Positions 55,983-64,000 of a DNA stretch of 64,000 nt are shown here, in pieces. The translations under genes and the position numbers were made by a program. How positions within the stretch are numbered: the stretch's first letter is position 1; every line of letters starts with the position of its first letter. Below the pieces are notes generated by a model. That model was not told the origin of the DNA. It did not search any database and saw only the letters and a list, made by a program, of their open reading frames with translations. The DNA comes from an uncultured Piscinibacter sp. (GTDB taxonomy: Bacteria; Pseudomonadota; Gammaproteobacteria; Burkholderiales; Burkholderiaceae_C), in the NCBI RefSeq assembly GCF_937952055.1, contig NZ_CALFYO010000020.1, forward strand, positions 186,001-250,000, read 5' to 3'.

Positions 55983-57319
55983 GACAGGGGCTCCAAAAGG
56001 GATGCAGTGGCAGCGATTGCCGCGCGCAGCCCGTCGACCATCCGGTCGACCTGCGCGGGCGTGGAAACGAACGGCGGGGCGAGCACCAGCGTGTCGCCGG
56101 GTGCGCGCGTCAGCACACCGTGGTCGAACGCGGCGGCCTGCGCCGCGGCTCCACGCCGGCCGGGGGCCCCCGGCACCGGGGTGAGCTCGACGCCTGCGGC
56201 CAGGCCGATGTTGCGGATGGCGACCACGCCGGGCGCGTCGGCCAGCGCGTGCACGGCACTCTCGAAGTGCGGCGCGAGCGCCGCGGCGCGCTCGCACAGC
56301 GCCTCCGACTCGATCACCTCCAGCATCGCCAGCGCCGCGGCGCTGGCCAGCGGATGGCCCGAGCAGGTGTAGCCGTGCATCAGCTCGGCCAAGTGCGGCG
56401 GTCCCTGCATCAGCGTGTCGTGGATCTCGCGGCGCACCAGCACGCCGCCCATCGGGGCGGCGCCGTTGGTCACCGTCTTGGCGAACACGATCATGTCGGG
56501 CACGACACCGAAGGCCTGCGCCGCGAACATCGCGCCCAGGCGGCCGAACCCGGTGATCACCTCGTCAAAGACGAGCAGCAGGCCATGGCGGTCGCAGATC
56601 TCGCGCAGGCGCTGCAGGTAGCCGCGCGGCGGCACCACCACGCCGGTCGAGCCGGCCACGGGCTCGACCACCACCGCGGCGATCGCCGAGGCGTCGTGCA
56701 GCGGCACGATGCGCGTCTCGAGTTCATCGGCCATCTCGGCGCCGGTGGGCGGCTGGCCGCGCACGAACGCCTGCGTCGCGGGATCCCAGGTGGCGCGCAG
56801 GTGGTCGCTGCGCAGCAGGCTGGTGCCGAAGGCGCGGCGGTTGTTCGTCATGCCGCCCACCGAGATGCCGCCGAAGCCGACGCCGTGGAAGCCGCGCTCG
56901 CGGCCGACGAACAGGTTGCGCTGCCCTTCGCCGCGCGCGCGCCAGTAGGCCAGCGCGACCTTCAGCGCGGTGTCGCAGGCCTCAGAGCCGCTGTTGGTGA
57001 GGAATACGCGGTCCAGCCCCGGCGGCGCGACGGCGGCCAGCCGCTCGGCCAGCGCGAATGCGCCGGGGTGGCCGACCTGGAAGTTCGAGGCGAAGTCCAG
57101 CGTGTCGATCTGCCGCTTCATCGCCTCGGCGATGCGCGGATGGCGATGGCCGGCGCCGACGCACCACAGCCCCGAGGTGCCGTCGAGCACCTCGCGGCCA
57201 TCGGCGGTGCGATAGGCCACGCCTTCGGCGGAGACCACCAGCCGCGGCTGCGCCTTGAACTGCCGGTTCGGCGTGAACGGCATCCAGAACGCGTCGAGGC
57301 CGGGCATCGCGGTCGCCAT
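55979..57319 (-). CDS. Omega-amino acid:pyruvate aminotransferase (class III)
   Basis: A 446-residue PLP-dependent class III transaminase. The N-terminus (FWMPFTPNRQFKAQPRLVVS) and GRERGFHGVGFGGISVGGM match beta-alanine:pyruvate transaminases. The PLP lysine is in VFAKTVTNGAAPMGG, and FDEVITGFGR holds the aspartate that pairs with the cofactor. Substrates of the family include beta-alanine, taurine-like and other omega-amines. ATG 57319 lies 10 bases past the sulfatase stop; it overlaps the alcohol dehydrogenase gene by 4 bases. In this cluster it may remove an amino group, giving an aldehyde for the dehydrogenase. Confidence 0.9.
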   Translation of the reverse strand: MATAMPGLDAFWMPFTPNRQFKAQPRLVVSAEGVAYRTADGREVLDGTSGLWCVGAGHRHPRIAEAMKRQIDTLDFASNFQVGHPGAFALAERLAAVAPPGLDRVFLTNSGSEACDTALKVALAYWRARGEGQRNLFVGRERGFHGVGFGGISVGGMTNNRRAFGTSLLRSDHLRATWDPATQAFVRGQPPTGAEMADELETRIVPLHDASAIAAVVVEPVAGSTGVVVPPRGYLQRLREICDRHGLLLVFDEVITGFGRLGAMFAAQAFGVVPDMIVFAKTVTNGAAPMGGVLVRREIHDTLMQGPPHLAELMHGYTCSGHPLASAAALAMLEVIESEALCERAAALAPHFESAVHALADAPGVVAIRNIGLAAGVELTPVPGAPGRRGAAAQAAAFDHGVLTRAPGDTLVLAPPFVSTPAQVDRMVDGLRAAIAATASLLEPLS

Positions 57320-57329
57320 GGGGCGGGCC

Positions 57330-58892
57330 TCAGCGCCGGCGCGGATGGTCCGGCGGCACGGCCGGCACGAACGGGAAGCGCCGCTTGGCCTTCGTCGCGG
57401 TGGTATTCGGATCGACCGCGCCGCGCACGAACTGCCGCGAGGCATCGTTCGCGGGCTGGAAATCCCATGCGGTCCACTGGCCCTGCAGCAGCGCCTCCTG
57501 GGCGAACAGCCGGCGCCGCTGCGACTCCAGCACATCGCGCTCGATGCCGGCGTAGTCCCAGCGCGCGTGCACTTCGGCATGCATCCCCTGCTCGACGGCG
57601 GCATGCGCCGCCACGCCCGCGAGGTTGACGAGTTCGTCGGGGTCGTTCTTCAGGTCGAACAGCATCGGCGGATCGTTGCGGCAGTGGACGTACTTGAAGC
57701 CGTCGCGCAGCAGGATGCACGCCGGCGCGTAGACGCCTTCGCCGAGGAACTCGATCCGCGTCGTGTCCTCCCGGGACGAGTTGTCCCCGCCGAGCATGCC
57801 CGCCAGGCTGGCGCCGTCCAGTGGATCGATCGGGTCCACGCCCCGACCGTCGCTGGCCAGGTCGTTGAAGGTCGGCAGCAGGTCGAGCAGCGAAACGGCC
57901 TTCTCCTCCCGGTGGCCGCGCTTCACGCCCGGGCCGCTCGCGATCATCGGCACGCGCACCGACCATTCGAAGGGCTGGAACTTGAACCACGAGCCCCGCT
58001 CGCCCATCATCTCGCCGTGGTCGGCGATGACGAACACGACCGTCTGCTCCGTCTGGCCGATCCGGTCCAGCACGCTGAGCAGCCGGCCGACCAGCGAATC
58101 GAAGTAGGAGGTCATCGCGTAGTAGGCATGGCGCGCCGTGCGGACCTGTTCCTCCGAGATGTCGTGCTCGTCGGCGCGGATCGTCAGCGCATAACGCTGC
58201 GACCACGGGTCGCGCTGGTCGAACGGGATGAACGGCACGCGCGGCAGGTCGATCTGCGCGTGGTCGTACAGATCCCAGAACGTCTTCGTCGTGATGAACG
58301 GGTTGTGCGGATGCGTGAACGACGCCCACAGCAGGAAGGGCCGCCGGTCGGTGTCGCGCGCCCAATCGAACAGCCACTGCTCGGCGTGGTAGGCCACGTG
58401 CTCGTCATAGTCGATCTGGAGGTTGCGCTCGCACAGCCCTGCCTCGACGATCGAGCGCAGGCTCATCCGGGACGGTGAGTACGGCTCGTCCGTCTTCGTC
58501 CAGTCCGCGGTCCAGCCATAGTCGGAGGGATAGATGTCGGTCGTCACCCGTTCTTCGAAGCCATGCAGTTGGTCGGCGCCGATGAAGTGCATCTTCCCCG
58601 ACAGGCAGGTGCGGTAGCCCTGGCGCCGCAGGTAGTGCGCGATCGTCGGGGTGGCCGACGGGAACTCGCCGGCGTTGTCATACGCACCGATCGCCGACGA
58701 CATGCGCCCCGTCAGCATCGAGGCGCGAGACGGCGCGCACACCGGGTTGTTGCAGTAGGCATTGACGAAGGTGACGCCTCGCTCGGCCAGGCGGCTCAGG
58801 TTCGGCGTGATGACCATGGGCTTGCCGTACATCGGCAGCACCTTGGCCGTGAGCTGGTCTGCCTGGATGACCAGGATGTTGGGACGCGACAT
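57330..58892 (-). CDS. betC: Choline-sulfatase
   Basis: A 520-residue sulfatase without a signal peptide, so cytoplasmic. The N-terminus NILVIQADQLTAKVLPMYG and the CAPSRASMLTGR motif, whose cysteine becomes formylglycine, match BetC. GKMHFIGADQLHGFEERVTTD and the C-terminal choline-sulfatase segment with GQWTAWDFQPANDASRQFVRG broken across strands support it. Rhizobial BetC releases choline and sulfate from choline-O-sulfate. Unusually, no betA or betB (choline oxidation) is beside it here; an aminotransferase and a Bug-type binding protein flank it instead. A modified substrate range is possible. Confidence 0.9.
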   Translation of the reverse strand: MSRPNILVIQADQLTAKVLPMYGKPMVITPNLSRLAERGVTFVNAYCNNPVCAPSRASMLTGRMSSAIGAYDNAGEFPSATPTIAHYLRRQGYRTCLSGKMHFIGADQLHGFEERVTTDIYPSDYGWTADWTKTDEPYSPSRMSLRSIVEAGLCERNLQIDYDEHVAYHAEQWLFDWARDTDRRPFLLWASFTHPHNPFITTKTFWDLYDHAQIDLPRVPFIPFDQRDPWSQRYALTIRADEHDISEEQVRTARHAYYAMTSYFDSLVGRLLSVLDRIGQTEQTVVFVIADHGEMMGERGSWFKFQPFEWSVRVPMIASGPGVKRGHREEKAVSLLDLLPTFNDLASDGRGVDPIDPLDGASLAGMLGGDNSSREDTTRIEFLGEGVYAPACILLRDGFKYVHCRNDPPMLFDLKNDPDELVNLAGVAAHAAVEQGMHAEVHARWDYAGIERDVLESQRRRLFAQEALLQGQWTAWDFQPANDASRQFVRGAVDPNTTATKAKRRFPFVPAVPPDHPRRR

Positions 58893-58913
58893 GCGGAGCC
58901 TCCGGCGCTCGGA

Positions 58914-59891
58914 TCACTCGACCTTGATGCCGGCGCTGCGGGTGATCTGCACCCAGCGCTGGTGCTCGGCTCGCACGAAGCTCGCGAAGTCCGCCACCGA
59001 GCTGCCCACCGGCTCGTCGCCCATCGTCGCCAGCGAGCGCTGGACGGCCTCGCTTTTCAGCGCCGCCGTGGCCGCGCCATTGAGCTGCTCGACGATGTCC
59101 GCCGGCGTTCCGGCGGGGGCGAACAGGCCGAACCAGGTCACGACGTCCACGCCGGGCGTGCCGGCTTCCGCCAGCGTGGGCAGGTCGGGCAACGCCGCCA
59201 GCCGCCTTTCGCCGGTCACCGCCAGGCCCTTGATCTTGCCGCCGCTGATCAGCGGCATGACCAGCTGCGTGTTGCCGATGATGTAGGAGACCTCGCCAGC
59301 CATGAGGGCGGTCATCGCCTGGCCGCCGCCGCGGTACGGAACGTGCTGCACGTTGATGCCCGCGGCCGACTTGAAGAGTTCGCCGGCCACGTGGAGCGCC
59401 GTGCCGTTGCCGGTCGACGCATAGTTGATCGTGCCGGGGCTGGCCTTGGCGGCAGCCAACAGCTCGCTCACGCTGCCCGCCTTGAACTGCGGCGCGGCGG
59501 CCAGCACGAGCGGGCCGCGCGTGAGCTGGGTGATCGGCGCGAAGTTGGCCAGCGGGTCGTAGCTGAGCTTGGGGTAGATGCCGGCGGCGATGGCGTGCGT
59601 GGCGACCGATCCGAGCAGGATCGTGTAGCCGTCCGGCGCGGCCCGGGCCACGTTGCCGGTGCCGACGGTTCCGCCGGCTCCCGGCACGTTCTCCACGATC
59701 ACCGTCTGCCCGAGGACCTTGCGCATGCCCTCGGCCATCGGCCGGGCCACGGCGTCGAGCGCCCCTCCGGCGGGGAACGGCACGACCAGGGTGATAGGCT
59801 TGGACGGGAAGGCCTGCGCCTGCGCGGCGGTGGCCGTCATGGCGAACGTGCAGAGTGCGGCAAGTCGTGCCGGCCAGGTGCGGAAGCTCAT
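58914..59891 (-). CDS. Bug-type tripartite tricarboxylate transporter solute-binding protein
   Basis: A 325-residue periplasmic protein of the Bug family, expanded in Burkholderiales. The signal peptide ends at AQAQA; the mature start is FPSKPITLVVPFPAGG, a family hallmark, followed by GAGGTVGTGNVARAAPDGYT and a C-terminal LATMGDEPVGSS. Such proteins bind small carboxylates and related solutes. TctB/TctA membrane partners are not nearby, as is usual. ATG 59891 has GAAGGAG upstream. It lies between the SDR gene and betC in the catabolic cluster, suggesting uptake of a cluster substrate. Confidence 0.92.
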   Translation of the reverse strand: MSFRTWPARLAALCTFAMTATAAQAQAFPSKPITLVVPFPAGGALDAVARPMAEGMRKVLGQTVIVENVPGAGGTVGTGNVARAAPDGYTILLGSVATHAIAAGIYPKLSYDPLANFAPITQLTRGPLVLAAAPQFKAGSVSELLAAAKASPGTINYASTGNGTALHVAGELFKSAAGINVQHVPYRGGGQAMTALMAGEVSYIIGNTQLVMPLISGGKIKGLAVTGERRLAALPDLPTLAEAGTPGVDVVTWFGLFAPAGTPADIVEQLNGAATAALKSEAVQRSLATMGDEPVGSSVADFASFVRAEHQRWVQITRSAGIKVE

Positions 59892-59978
59892 GGTCTCGTC
59901 TCCTTCGTGGTGGCTGTGTCGCACGACGCCTGTCGCACGGGGTGATCGGATGAATGCGGTGACACGGACGACGCTCCG

Positions 59979-60755
59979 TCAGCGCGCGGTGAAGCCGCCG
60001 TCGACCATCAGGGTCTGGCCGGTGACATAGGCGCTGGCATCGCTGCACAGGAACACGGTGGCGCCCGCCAGATCGTCGAGCGCGCCGTTGCGGCCGATGC
60101 AGGTCTGGGCGGCGTTGCGCGCGGCCAGTTCGGCGTCGGCGAACACCGGCGCGGTCAGCGCGGTCGGGAAGAAGCCCGGGCCGATCGCGTTGCAGGTGAT
60201 GCCGTGCGGCGACCACTCCTGCGCGATCGCCCGCGTGAGCTGCACCACCCCGCCCTTCGCTGCACCGTAGGGCGCGCTGCGCGCGAAGGCGCGGTACGAC
60301 TGCAGCGAGGCGATGTTCAGGATGCGCCCCCAGCCGCGCGCCTTCATGCCCGGCGCAAGCGCTTGCGTGAGGAAGAACGGCGCCTCCAGGTGCAGCGCCA
60401 GCTGCAGCTTCCACGAGGCCGGTGTCACCCCGGCGAAGGGTTCGCGCAGGTTCACGCCGGCGGCGTTGACGAGGATGTCCACGCCGCCCAGGCGCTGCTC
60501 GGCAGCGCGCGCCACGGCCTGCGTGGCGTCGGTGTCGGCGAGGTCGGCCACGCACCATTGCGCGTCGATGCCGTCGCCGCGCAGCCGCGCCGCCGCCGCT
60601 TCCAGTTCGGCGTCGCGGCGCGCCACCAGCAGCACGCGCGCACCGGCCAGGCCCAGCGCCTGGGCCATCGCCTCGCCGATGCCCGAATTGCCGCCCGTGA
60701 TCAGCGCACGCCGGCCCGTCAGGTCGAACAGGCGGGCGAGCTGCGCACGCTTCAT
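59979..60755 (-). CDS. SDR-family oxidoreductase
   Basis: A 258-residue short-chain dehydrogenase. The cofactor site is TGGNSGIGEAMA and VNAAGVN; the catalytic serine and Y-x3-K are in NIASLQSYRAF and YGAAKGG. The C-terminus VTGQTLMVDGG is typical of gluconate 5-dehydrogenase/3-oxoacyl reductase types. ATG 60755 overlaps the stop of the HpsN-type gene by 4 bases, so both act in the same pathway. In known DHPS clusters dehydrogenases of this family act beside HpsN (inter-conversion of sulfopropanediol stereoisomers); a similar role is possible here. Confidence 0.85.
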   Translation of the reverse strand: MKRAQLARLFDLTGRRALITGGNSGIGEAMAQALGLAGARVLLVARRDAELEAAAARLRGDGIDAQWCVADLADTDATQAVARAAEQRLGGVDILVNAAGVNLREPFAGVTPASWKLQLALHLEAPFFLTQALAPGMKARGWGRILNIASLQSYRAFARSAPYGAAKGGVVQLTRAIAQEWSPHGITCNAIGPGFFPTALTAPVFADAELAARNAAQTCIGRNGALDDLAGATVFLCSDASAYVTGQTLMVDGGFTAR

Positions 60756-62065
60756 ACCTGCACCGGCTCGCCGAGCGCGAAGGTCTGCGCCGGGTAGTAC
60801 TTGGCGAGGCGATCATCGGCCGTACGCGCATGCGCCTCCATGCCCTCCAGCCGCGAGATGCGCGCCGTGACCTCGCCGATGTCGCGCGCCGCCTCGCGCG
60901 TCATGCGCTGCCAGGTCAGCGTCTTCATGAACTTGTGCACCGACAGGCCGCCCGAGTAGCGCGCCGCGCCCTTGGTGGGCAGCACGTGGTTCGGCCCGCT
61001 GGCCTTGTCGCCGTAGGCCACCGTGGTCTCCTCGCCGAGGAACAGCGAGCCGTAGCAGGTCAGGTGCTCGAGCCACCAGTTCAGCTCGCGTGCATGCACC
61101 TCGAGGTGCTCGCTCGCGTAGCGGTCCGACACCTCGATGACCTCCTCGCGGCTGTCGCACACGATCACCTCGCCGTAGTCGCGCCAGGCCGCGCCCGCGG
61201 CGTCGCGCGCCGTCGGGGGCAGCTTCTCGATCAGCGCCGGCACGCGCTGCATCACCTCGTCGGCCAGCTCGCGCGAGGTGGTGAACAGCCAGGCCGGCGA
61301 CTCGTGGCCGTGCTCGGCCTGGCCGACGAGGTCGCTGGCGACGATGGCCGGGTCGGCCGAGTCGTCGGCGATCACCGCCACCTCGGACGGCCCGGCGAAC
61401 ACGTCGATGCCCACCTTGCCGAACAGCGTGCGCTTGGCCTCGGCGACGAACTTGTTGCCCGGCCCGACGATCACGTCCGCCGGCTTGCCGGTGAACAGGC
61501 CGTCGGCCATGGTGGCGATCGCCTGCACGCCGCCGAGCGTCATGATCACGTCGGCGCCGGCGCGGTCGAAGGCGTACAGCAGGTATGGATGCATGGGCCC
61601 GCCGCGGAACGGCCCCGAGCAGGCAACGATGGTCTTCACGCCCGCCGCCTTCGCCGTGGCCACTCCCATGTAGGCCGAGGCGATGTGCGCATAGCGACCG
61701 GCCGGCGCGTAGCAGCCCGCCACGTTGACCGGCAGCACGCGCTGCCCCGCCACCACGCCGGGGTGCAGTTCGACGCTGAACTCGCTGAGCGAGCGGCGTT
61801 GCGCATGCGCGAAGTCGCTGACCTGGCGGATGGCGAAGTCGATGTCGCGGCGCACCTGTGCCGGCACCTCGGCGGCGCGGCGGTCGATCTCGGCGCGGCT
61901 GAGCACGATGTCGCCCTCCCAGCCGTCGAGCTTCCTGGCGTAGGCGCGCACCGCGGCCTCGCCGTTGGCGGCGATTTCGGCGAGCATCTCGGTCACCACC
62001 TTCTGCGCGGTGGCGGTTTCGGTCTCCGGCGTCTTCGCGGCCTTCTTGAGGGTGGTGATGGTCAT
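60752..62065 (-). CDS. hpsN: HpsN-type (histidinol dehydrogenase family) dehydrogenase, likely sulfopropanediol 3-dehydrogenase
   Basis: A 437-residue member of the histidinol dehydrogenase fold. Zinc and catalytic residues are conserved: VGQAEHGHESPAW, SEHLEVHA (Glu-His pair) and DKASGPNHVLPT. NVAGCYAPAGRYAHIAS differs from the YVPGG of biosynthetic HisD and resembles HpsN, which oxidises 2,3-dihydroxypropane-1-sulfonate to sulfolactate. It is not in a his operon. The SDR gene overlaps it by 4 bases, and an ABC binding protein of sulfonate/nitrate type lies upstream. The HpsN assignment is by family and context; related paralogues of other substrate exist. Confidence 0.75.
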   Translation of the reverse strand: MTITTLKKAAKTPETETATAQKVVTEMLAEIAANGEAAVRAYARKLDGWEGDIVLSRAEIDRRAAEVPAQVRRDIDFAIRQVSDFAHAQRRSLSEFSVELHPGVVAGQRVLPVNVAGCYAPAGRYAHIASAYMGVATAKAAGVKTIVACSGPFRGGPMHPYLLYAFDRAGADVIMTLGGVQAIATMADGLFTGKPADVIVGPGNKFVAEAKRTLFGKVGIDVFAGPSEVAVIADDSADPAIVASDLVGQAEHGHESPAWLFTTSRELADEVMQRVPALIEKLPPTARDAAGAAWRDYGEVIVCDSREEVIEVSDRYASEHLEVHARELNWWLEHLTCYGSLFLGEETTVAYGDKASGPNHVLPTKGAARYSGGLSVHKFMKTLTWQRMTREAARDIGEVTARISRLEGMEAHARTADDRLAKYYPAQTFALGEPVQV

Positions 62066-62145
62066 GGTGGTCTCGGTCGTTGAAATCGATTACACGGCCT
62101 GCGGCGGCTCGGCGGCCGAAGCCACCGCCCGCCCCGTCTCCGCCC

Positions 62146-63189
62146 TCACTGGGCCTTGTTGGCGAACTCGCGCAGCTTGGGGTCGGCCTGCACGCGCTTC
62201 ATGAAGGCGTCGGTCACGTACTCGGAGGCCTGCGGCACGCTCTGGATCGCTCCGGTGCCGCGCATGAAGGTGGCGATCTCGTTGAACCAGACATCCATCT
62301 CGGAACTGCCGCGGCTGCGGTCCATGCGCGAGAGCTGGCCGGCGAGATCGAAGGTCGGCCGGGTGTCGAACTCCTTGCGCATCGACGCCTCGCTGATCGT
62401 CACCCCGCCCTGCTCGTAGAACTTCTTCATCATCGCGATCGCCTCGGTCTGGTTCGCGTTGAGCCACTTCCAGGCGCGCAGGTAGACGGCCAGGAACTTG
62501 GCCACGTTCTCCGGGTTCTGCTCGGCATAGTCGCCGCGCGCGATCAATGCCCCCGGCACGATGGCGCCGCCTTCCTTGCCCGAGCACAGCACCCTGGCGC
62601 CGGCCTTCTCCTCGAGCGTGTAGATGTTCGGCGCCCACAGGCCGCCGAGGTCGGCATTGCTGGACGACATCGCCGAGATGATCTCGGCCTGACCCATGTT
62701 CTTGATCGTCACGTCGCCCTTGGCGATGCCCCATTTCTTCAGGCACGACTGCACGGCGTAGTCACCGGTGGAGTTGGCCGTCAGCACGATGGTCTGCCCC
62801 TTGATCGAGGCCGGGTCCTTGGCGAACTTGTCGGCCACGTCCTTGCGGGCGAGCAGCGCGTTGCCGGCCGACTCGTCGTTGGTGACGCCGATCGTCTTGA
62901 TGCCGAAGCGCACATGGCCGAGCACCGCGGGCACCGAGCCGGTGCCTCCGACGTCCCAGCTCTTGCTTGCCGAGGCGGCGATCTGCGGCACGCCGGCGGG
63001 GAAGGTGCTGAACACCGGCTTGAGGCCGACCTCGGCCCACCAGCCCTTCTCGGTGGCGGCGTAGAACGGCAGCGCCCAGTACAGCGCGGGCTGGTAGCTG
63101 ACCTTGATCTCGGTGAGCGCCTGCGCATGAGCGGCACCTGCCACGGCGAAGCCGGCGGCAGCGAGGGCGAGGCGAAGGGTCTTGTGCAT
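62146..63189 (-). CDS. ABC transporter solute-binding protein (taurine/aliphatic sulfonate/nitrate type)
   Basis: A 347-residue periplasmic binding protein with a signal peptide (cleaved near AHAQA, residue 23). The mature protein has the NMT1/TauA-like start IKVSYQPALYWALPFYAA, KGWWAEVGLKP and GVPQIAASASKSWDVGG. This group binds taurine, alkanesulfonates, nitrate, pyrimidines or related compounds. It is followed by the HpsN-type gene and preceded by the ATPase gene on the same strand. The permease is expected beyond the right edge. Substrate not determined. Confidence 0.88.
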   Translation of the reverse strand: MHKTLRLALAAAGFAVAGAAHAQALTEIKVSYQPALYWALPFYAATEKGWWAEVGLKPVFSTFPAGVPQIAASASKSWDVGGTGSVPAVLGHVRFGIKTIGVTNDESAGNALLARKDVADKFAKDPASIKGQTIVLTANSTGDYAVQSCLKKWGIAKGDVTIKNMGQAEIISAMSSSNADLGGLWAPNIYTLEEKAGARVLCSGKEGGAIVPGALIARGDYAEQNPENVAKFLAVYLRAWKWLNANQTEAIAMMKKFYEQGGVTISEASMRKEFDTRPTFDLAGQLSRMDRSRGSSEMDVWFNEIATFMRGTGAIQSVPQASEYVTDAFMKRVQADPKLREFANKAQ

Positions 63190-63242
63190 GGCGTGTCTCC
63201 GTGTTGTCGCGGTGGGTTGTCGGGATGGCAGGTGCCGGGAAA

Positions 63243-64000
63243 TCAGTGGACGTCGTCGCCCAGCTGGTCGCGCAGCAGCTTCCAGACGTGGGTGCGCAGG
63301 TGGACGAAGGACGGCAGGTCCATCACGTCCTCGATGCGCTTGTGCTGGTCCCAGTCCTCGCGCTCGCGGATCGTCTTCACGTCGATGACCTCGCGGATGG
63401 TGCCGGGCCGGCGCGACATCACGACGATGCGGTCGGCCAGGTACACCGCCTCCTCGACGGCGTGGGTGATGAACAGCACCGTGCGCGGGTTCTTGCGCGC
63501 CAGCCGCACCAGTTCCTCCTGCATGACCACGCGGGTCTGCGCGTCCAGCGCGCCGAAGGGCTCGTCCATCAGCAGCACCTGCGGGTCGAGCACGTAGGCT
63601 CGGGCGATCGCCACGCGCTGCTGCATGCCGCCGGACAGCTGGTGCGGGTAGGCGTGCTCGTAGCCGCCCAGGCCCATCAGCTCGATGTACTGCTCGATGC
63701 GCCGCTTGCGCTCGGCCGGCGGCACGGCGATCGACTTGAGGCCGAACTCGATGTTGTCCCACACCGTCTTCCAAGGAAACAGCGCGAACTGCTGGAACAC
63801 CACCGCGCGGTCCGGGCCGGGCCGGCGCACGACCTCGCTGCCGACGCTCACCTGCCCGCCGGTGGGATGCTCCAGGCCGGCGGCCATGCGCATGCAGGTG
63901 GTCTTGCCACAGCCCGAGGGCCCGACGATGGCGACGAACTCGCGGTCCTGCACCTGCAGGTTGATGTCCTGCAGGGCCACGAAATCGCGGCCGTTCTGGT
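63243..64000 (-). CDS. ABC transporter ATP-binding protein (SsuB/TauB type), N-terminus beyond the window
   Basis: ATPase of a nitrate/sulfonate/taurine-type importer; 252 codons are visible and the frame stays open to the right edge (QNGRDFVALQDINLQV), so the true start lies outside. Walker A GPSGCGKTT, the Q-loop FQQFALFPWKTV, the signature LSGGMQQRVAIARAY, Walker B VLLMDEPFGALD and the switch histidine in FITHAVEEAV are intact. It should pair with the binding protein encoded 53 bases downstream. The family uses this fold in SsuB, TauB and NrtD. Confidence 0.92.
   Translation of the reverse strand, partial: QNGRDFVALQDINLQVQDREFVAIVGPSGCGKTTCMRMAAGLEHPTGGQVSVGSEVVRRPGPDRAVVFQQFALFPWKTVWDNIEFGLKSIAVPPAERKRRIEQYIELMGLGGYEHAYPHQLSGGMQQRVAIARAYVLDPQVLLMDEPFGALDAQTRVVMQEELVRLARKNPRTVLFITHAVEEAVYLADRIVVMSRRPGTIREVIDVKTIREREDWDQHKRIEDVMDLPSFVHLRTHVWKLLRDQLGDDVH

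Noticed and set aside
60752..62065. Histidine biosynthesis hisD
   Set aside because: The fold and catalytic residues match, but the substrate-loop motif differs from biosynthetic HisD and no other his genes are near; HpsN-type is preferred.

Overview
The window is GC-rich, densely coding chromosomal DNA with long antisense shadow frames. Gene content and order point to a betaproteobacterium of the order Burkholderiales: hemN/fnr next to the cbb3 oxidase genes; exbB-exbD-lpxK-Trm112-kdsB-adk; Bug-type solute-binding proteins; a tonB-exbB-exbD-exbD set. The genus cannot be fixed from the sequence alone. No rRNA, tRNA, CRISPR array, insertion sequence or prophage gene was seen.

Layout. (1) 1-9253, micro-oxic respiration: hemN (cut by the window edge) is divergent from fnr, with FNR-like sites between them. 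A minus-strand run ccoI-ccoS-ccoN-ccoO-ccoQ-ccoP-ccoG-fixH-like-small membrane protein builds a cbb3 cytochrome oxidase. Another FNR-like site lies inside the end of ccoS, ahead of ccoN. (2) 9293-18047, mostly core genes: DUF192 protein, sodB, xseA, an exbB/exbD pair, lpxK, a Trm112-like protein, kdsB, adk, an SDR dehydrogenase and a TPR-like periplasmic protein that belongs to the next block. (3) 18052-23340, TonB energy transduction (tonB, exbB, two exbD) and a large TonB-dependent receptor. (4) 23761-27327, a free-standing protein that resembles the propeptide of the neighbouring large subtilase, then the subtilase itself. (5) 27404-33956, a peptide-type ABC importer with a fused double ATPase, an oversized permease and an oversized binding protein. 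(6) 34179-35665, an LD-carboxypeptidase family protein and tadA.

(7) 36025-52208, a compact plus-strand operon for alpha-glucan and trehalose metabolism: glgB, glgE, treS-maltokinase fusion, a small MscS-related membrane protein, glgX, treZ, treY and an uncharacterised (alpha/alpha)6-type glycosidase. Most junctions overlap by 4 bases. Together these could turn trehalose into maltose-1-phosphate and branched glucan (GlgE route) and turn glucan back into trehalose (GlgX-TreY-TreZ). (8) 52268-54601, heat-shock genes: cbpM and cbpA on the minus strand and two Hsp20 genes on the plus strand, with sigma-32-like promoters between them. (9) 54640-54950, remains of an NTF2/SnoaL-like gene.

(10) 54981-64000, a minus-strand catabolic cluster: nitrate/sulfonate-type ABC ATPase (cut by the window edge) and binding protein, an HpsN-type dehydrogenase, an SDR, a Bug-type binding protein, choline-sulfatase, an omega-amino-acid:pyruvate aminotransferase and a zinc alcohol dehydrogenase. 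It looks like uptake and oxidation of an organosulfur or amino-alcohol compound, but the substrate is not established.

The three most original signals are the separate propeptide-like protein beside a subtilase with an odd N-terminus, the trehalose/glucan operon with an embedded channel-like gene and an orphan glycosidase next to heat-shock genes, and the HpsN/BetC cluster.
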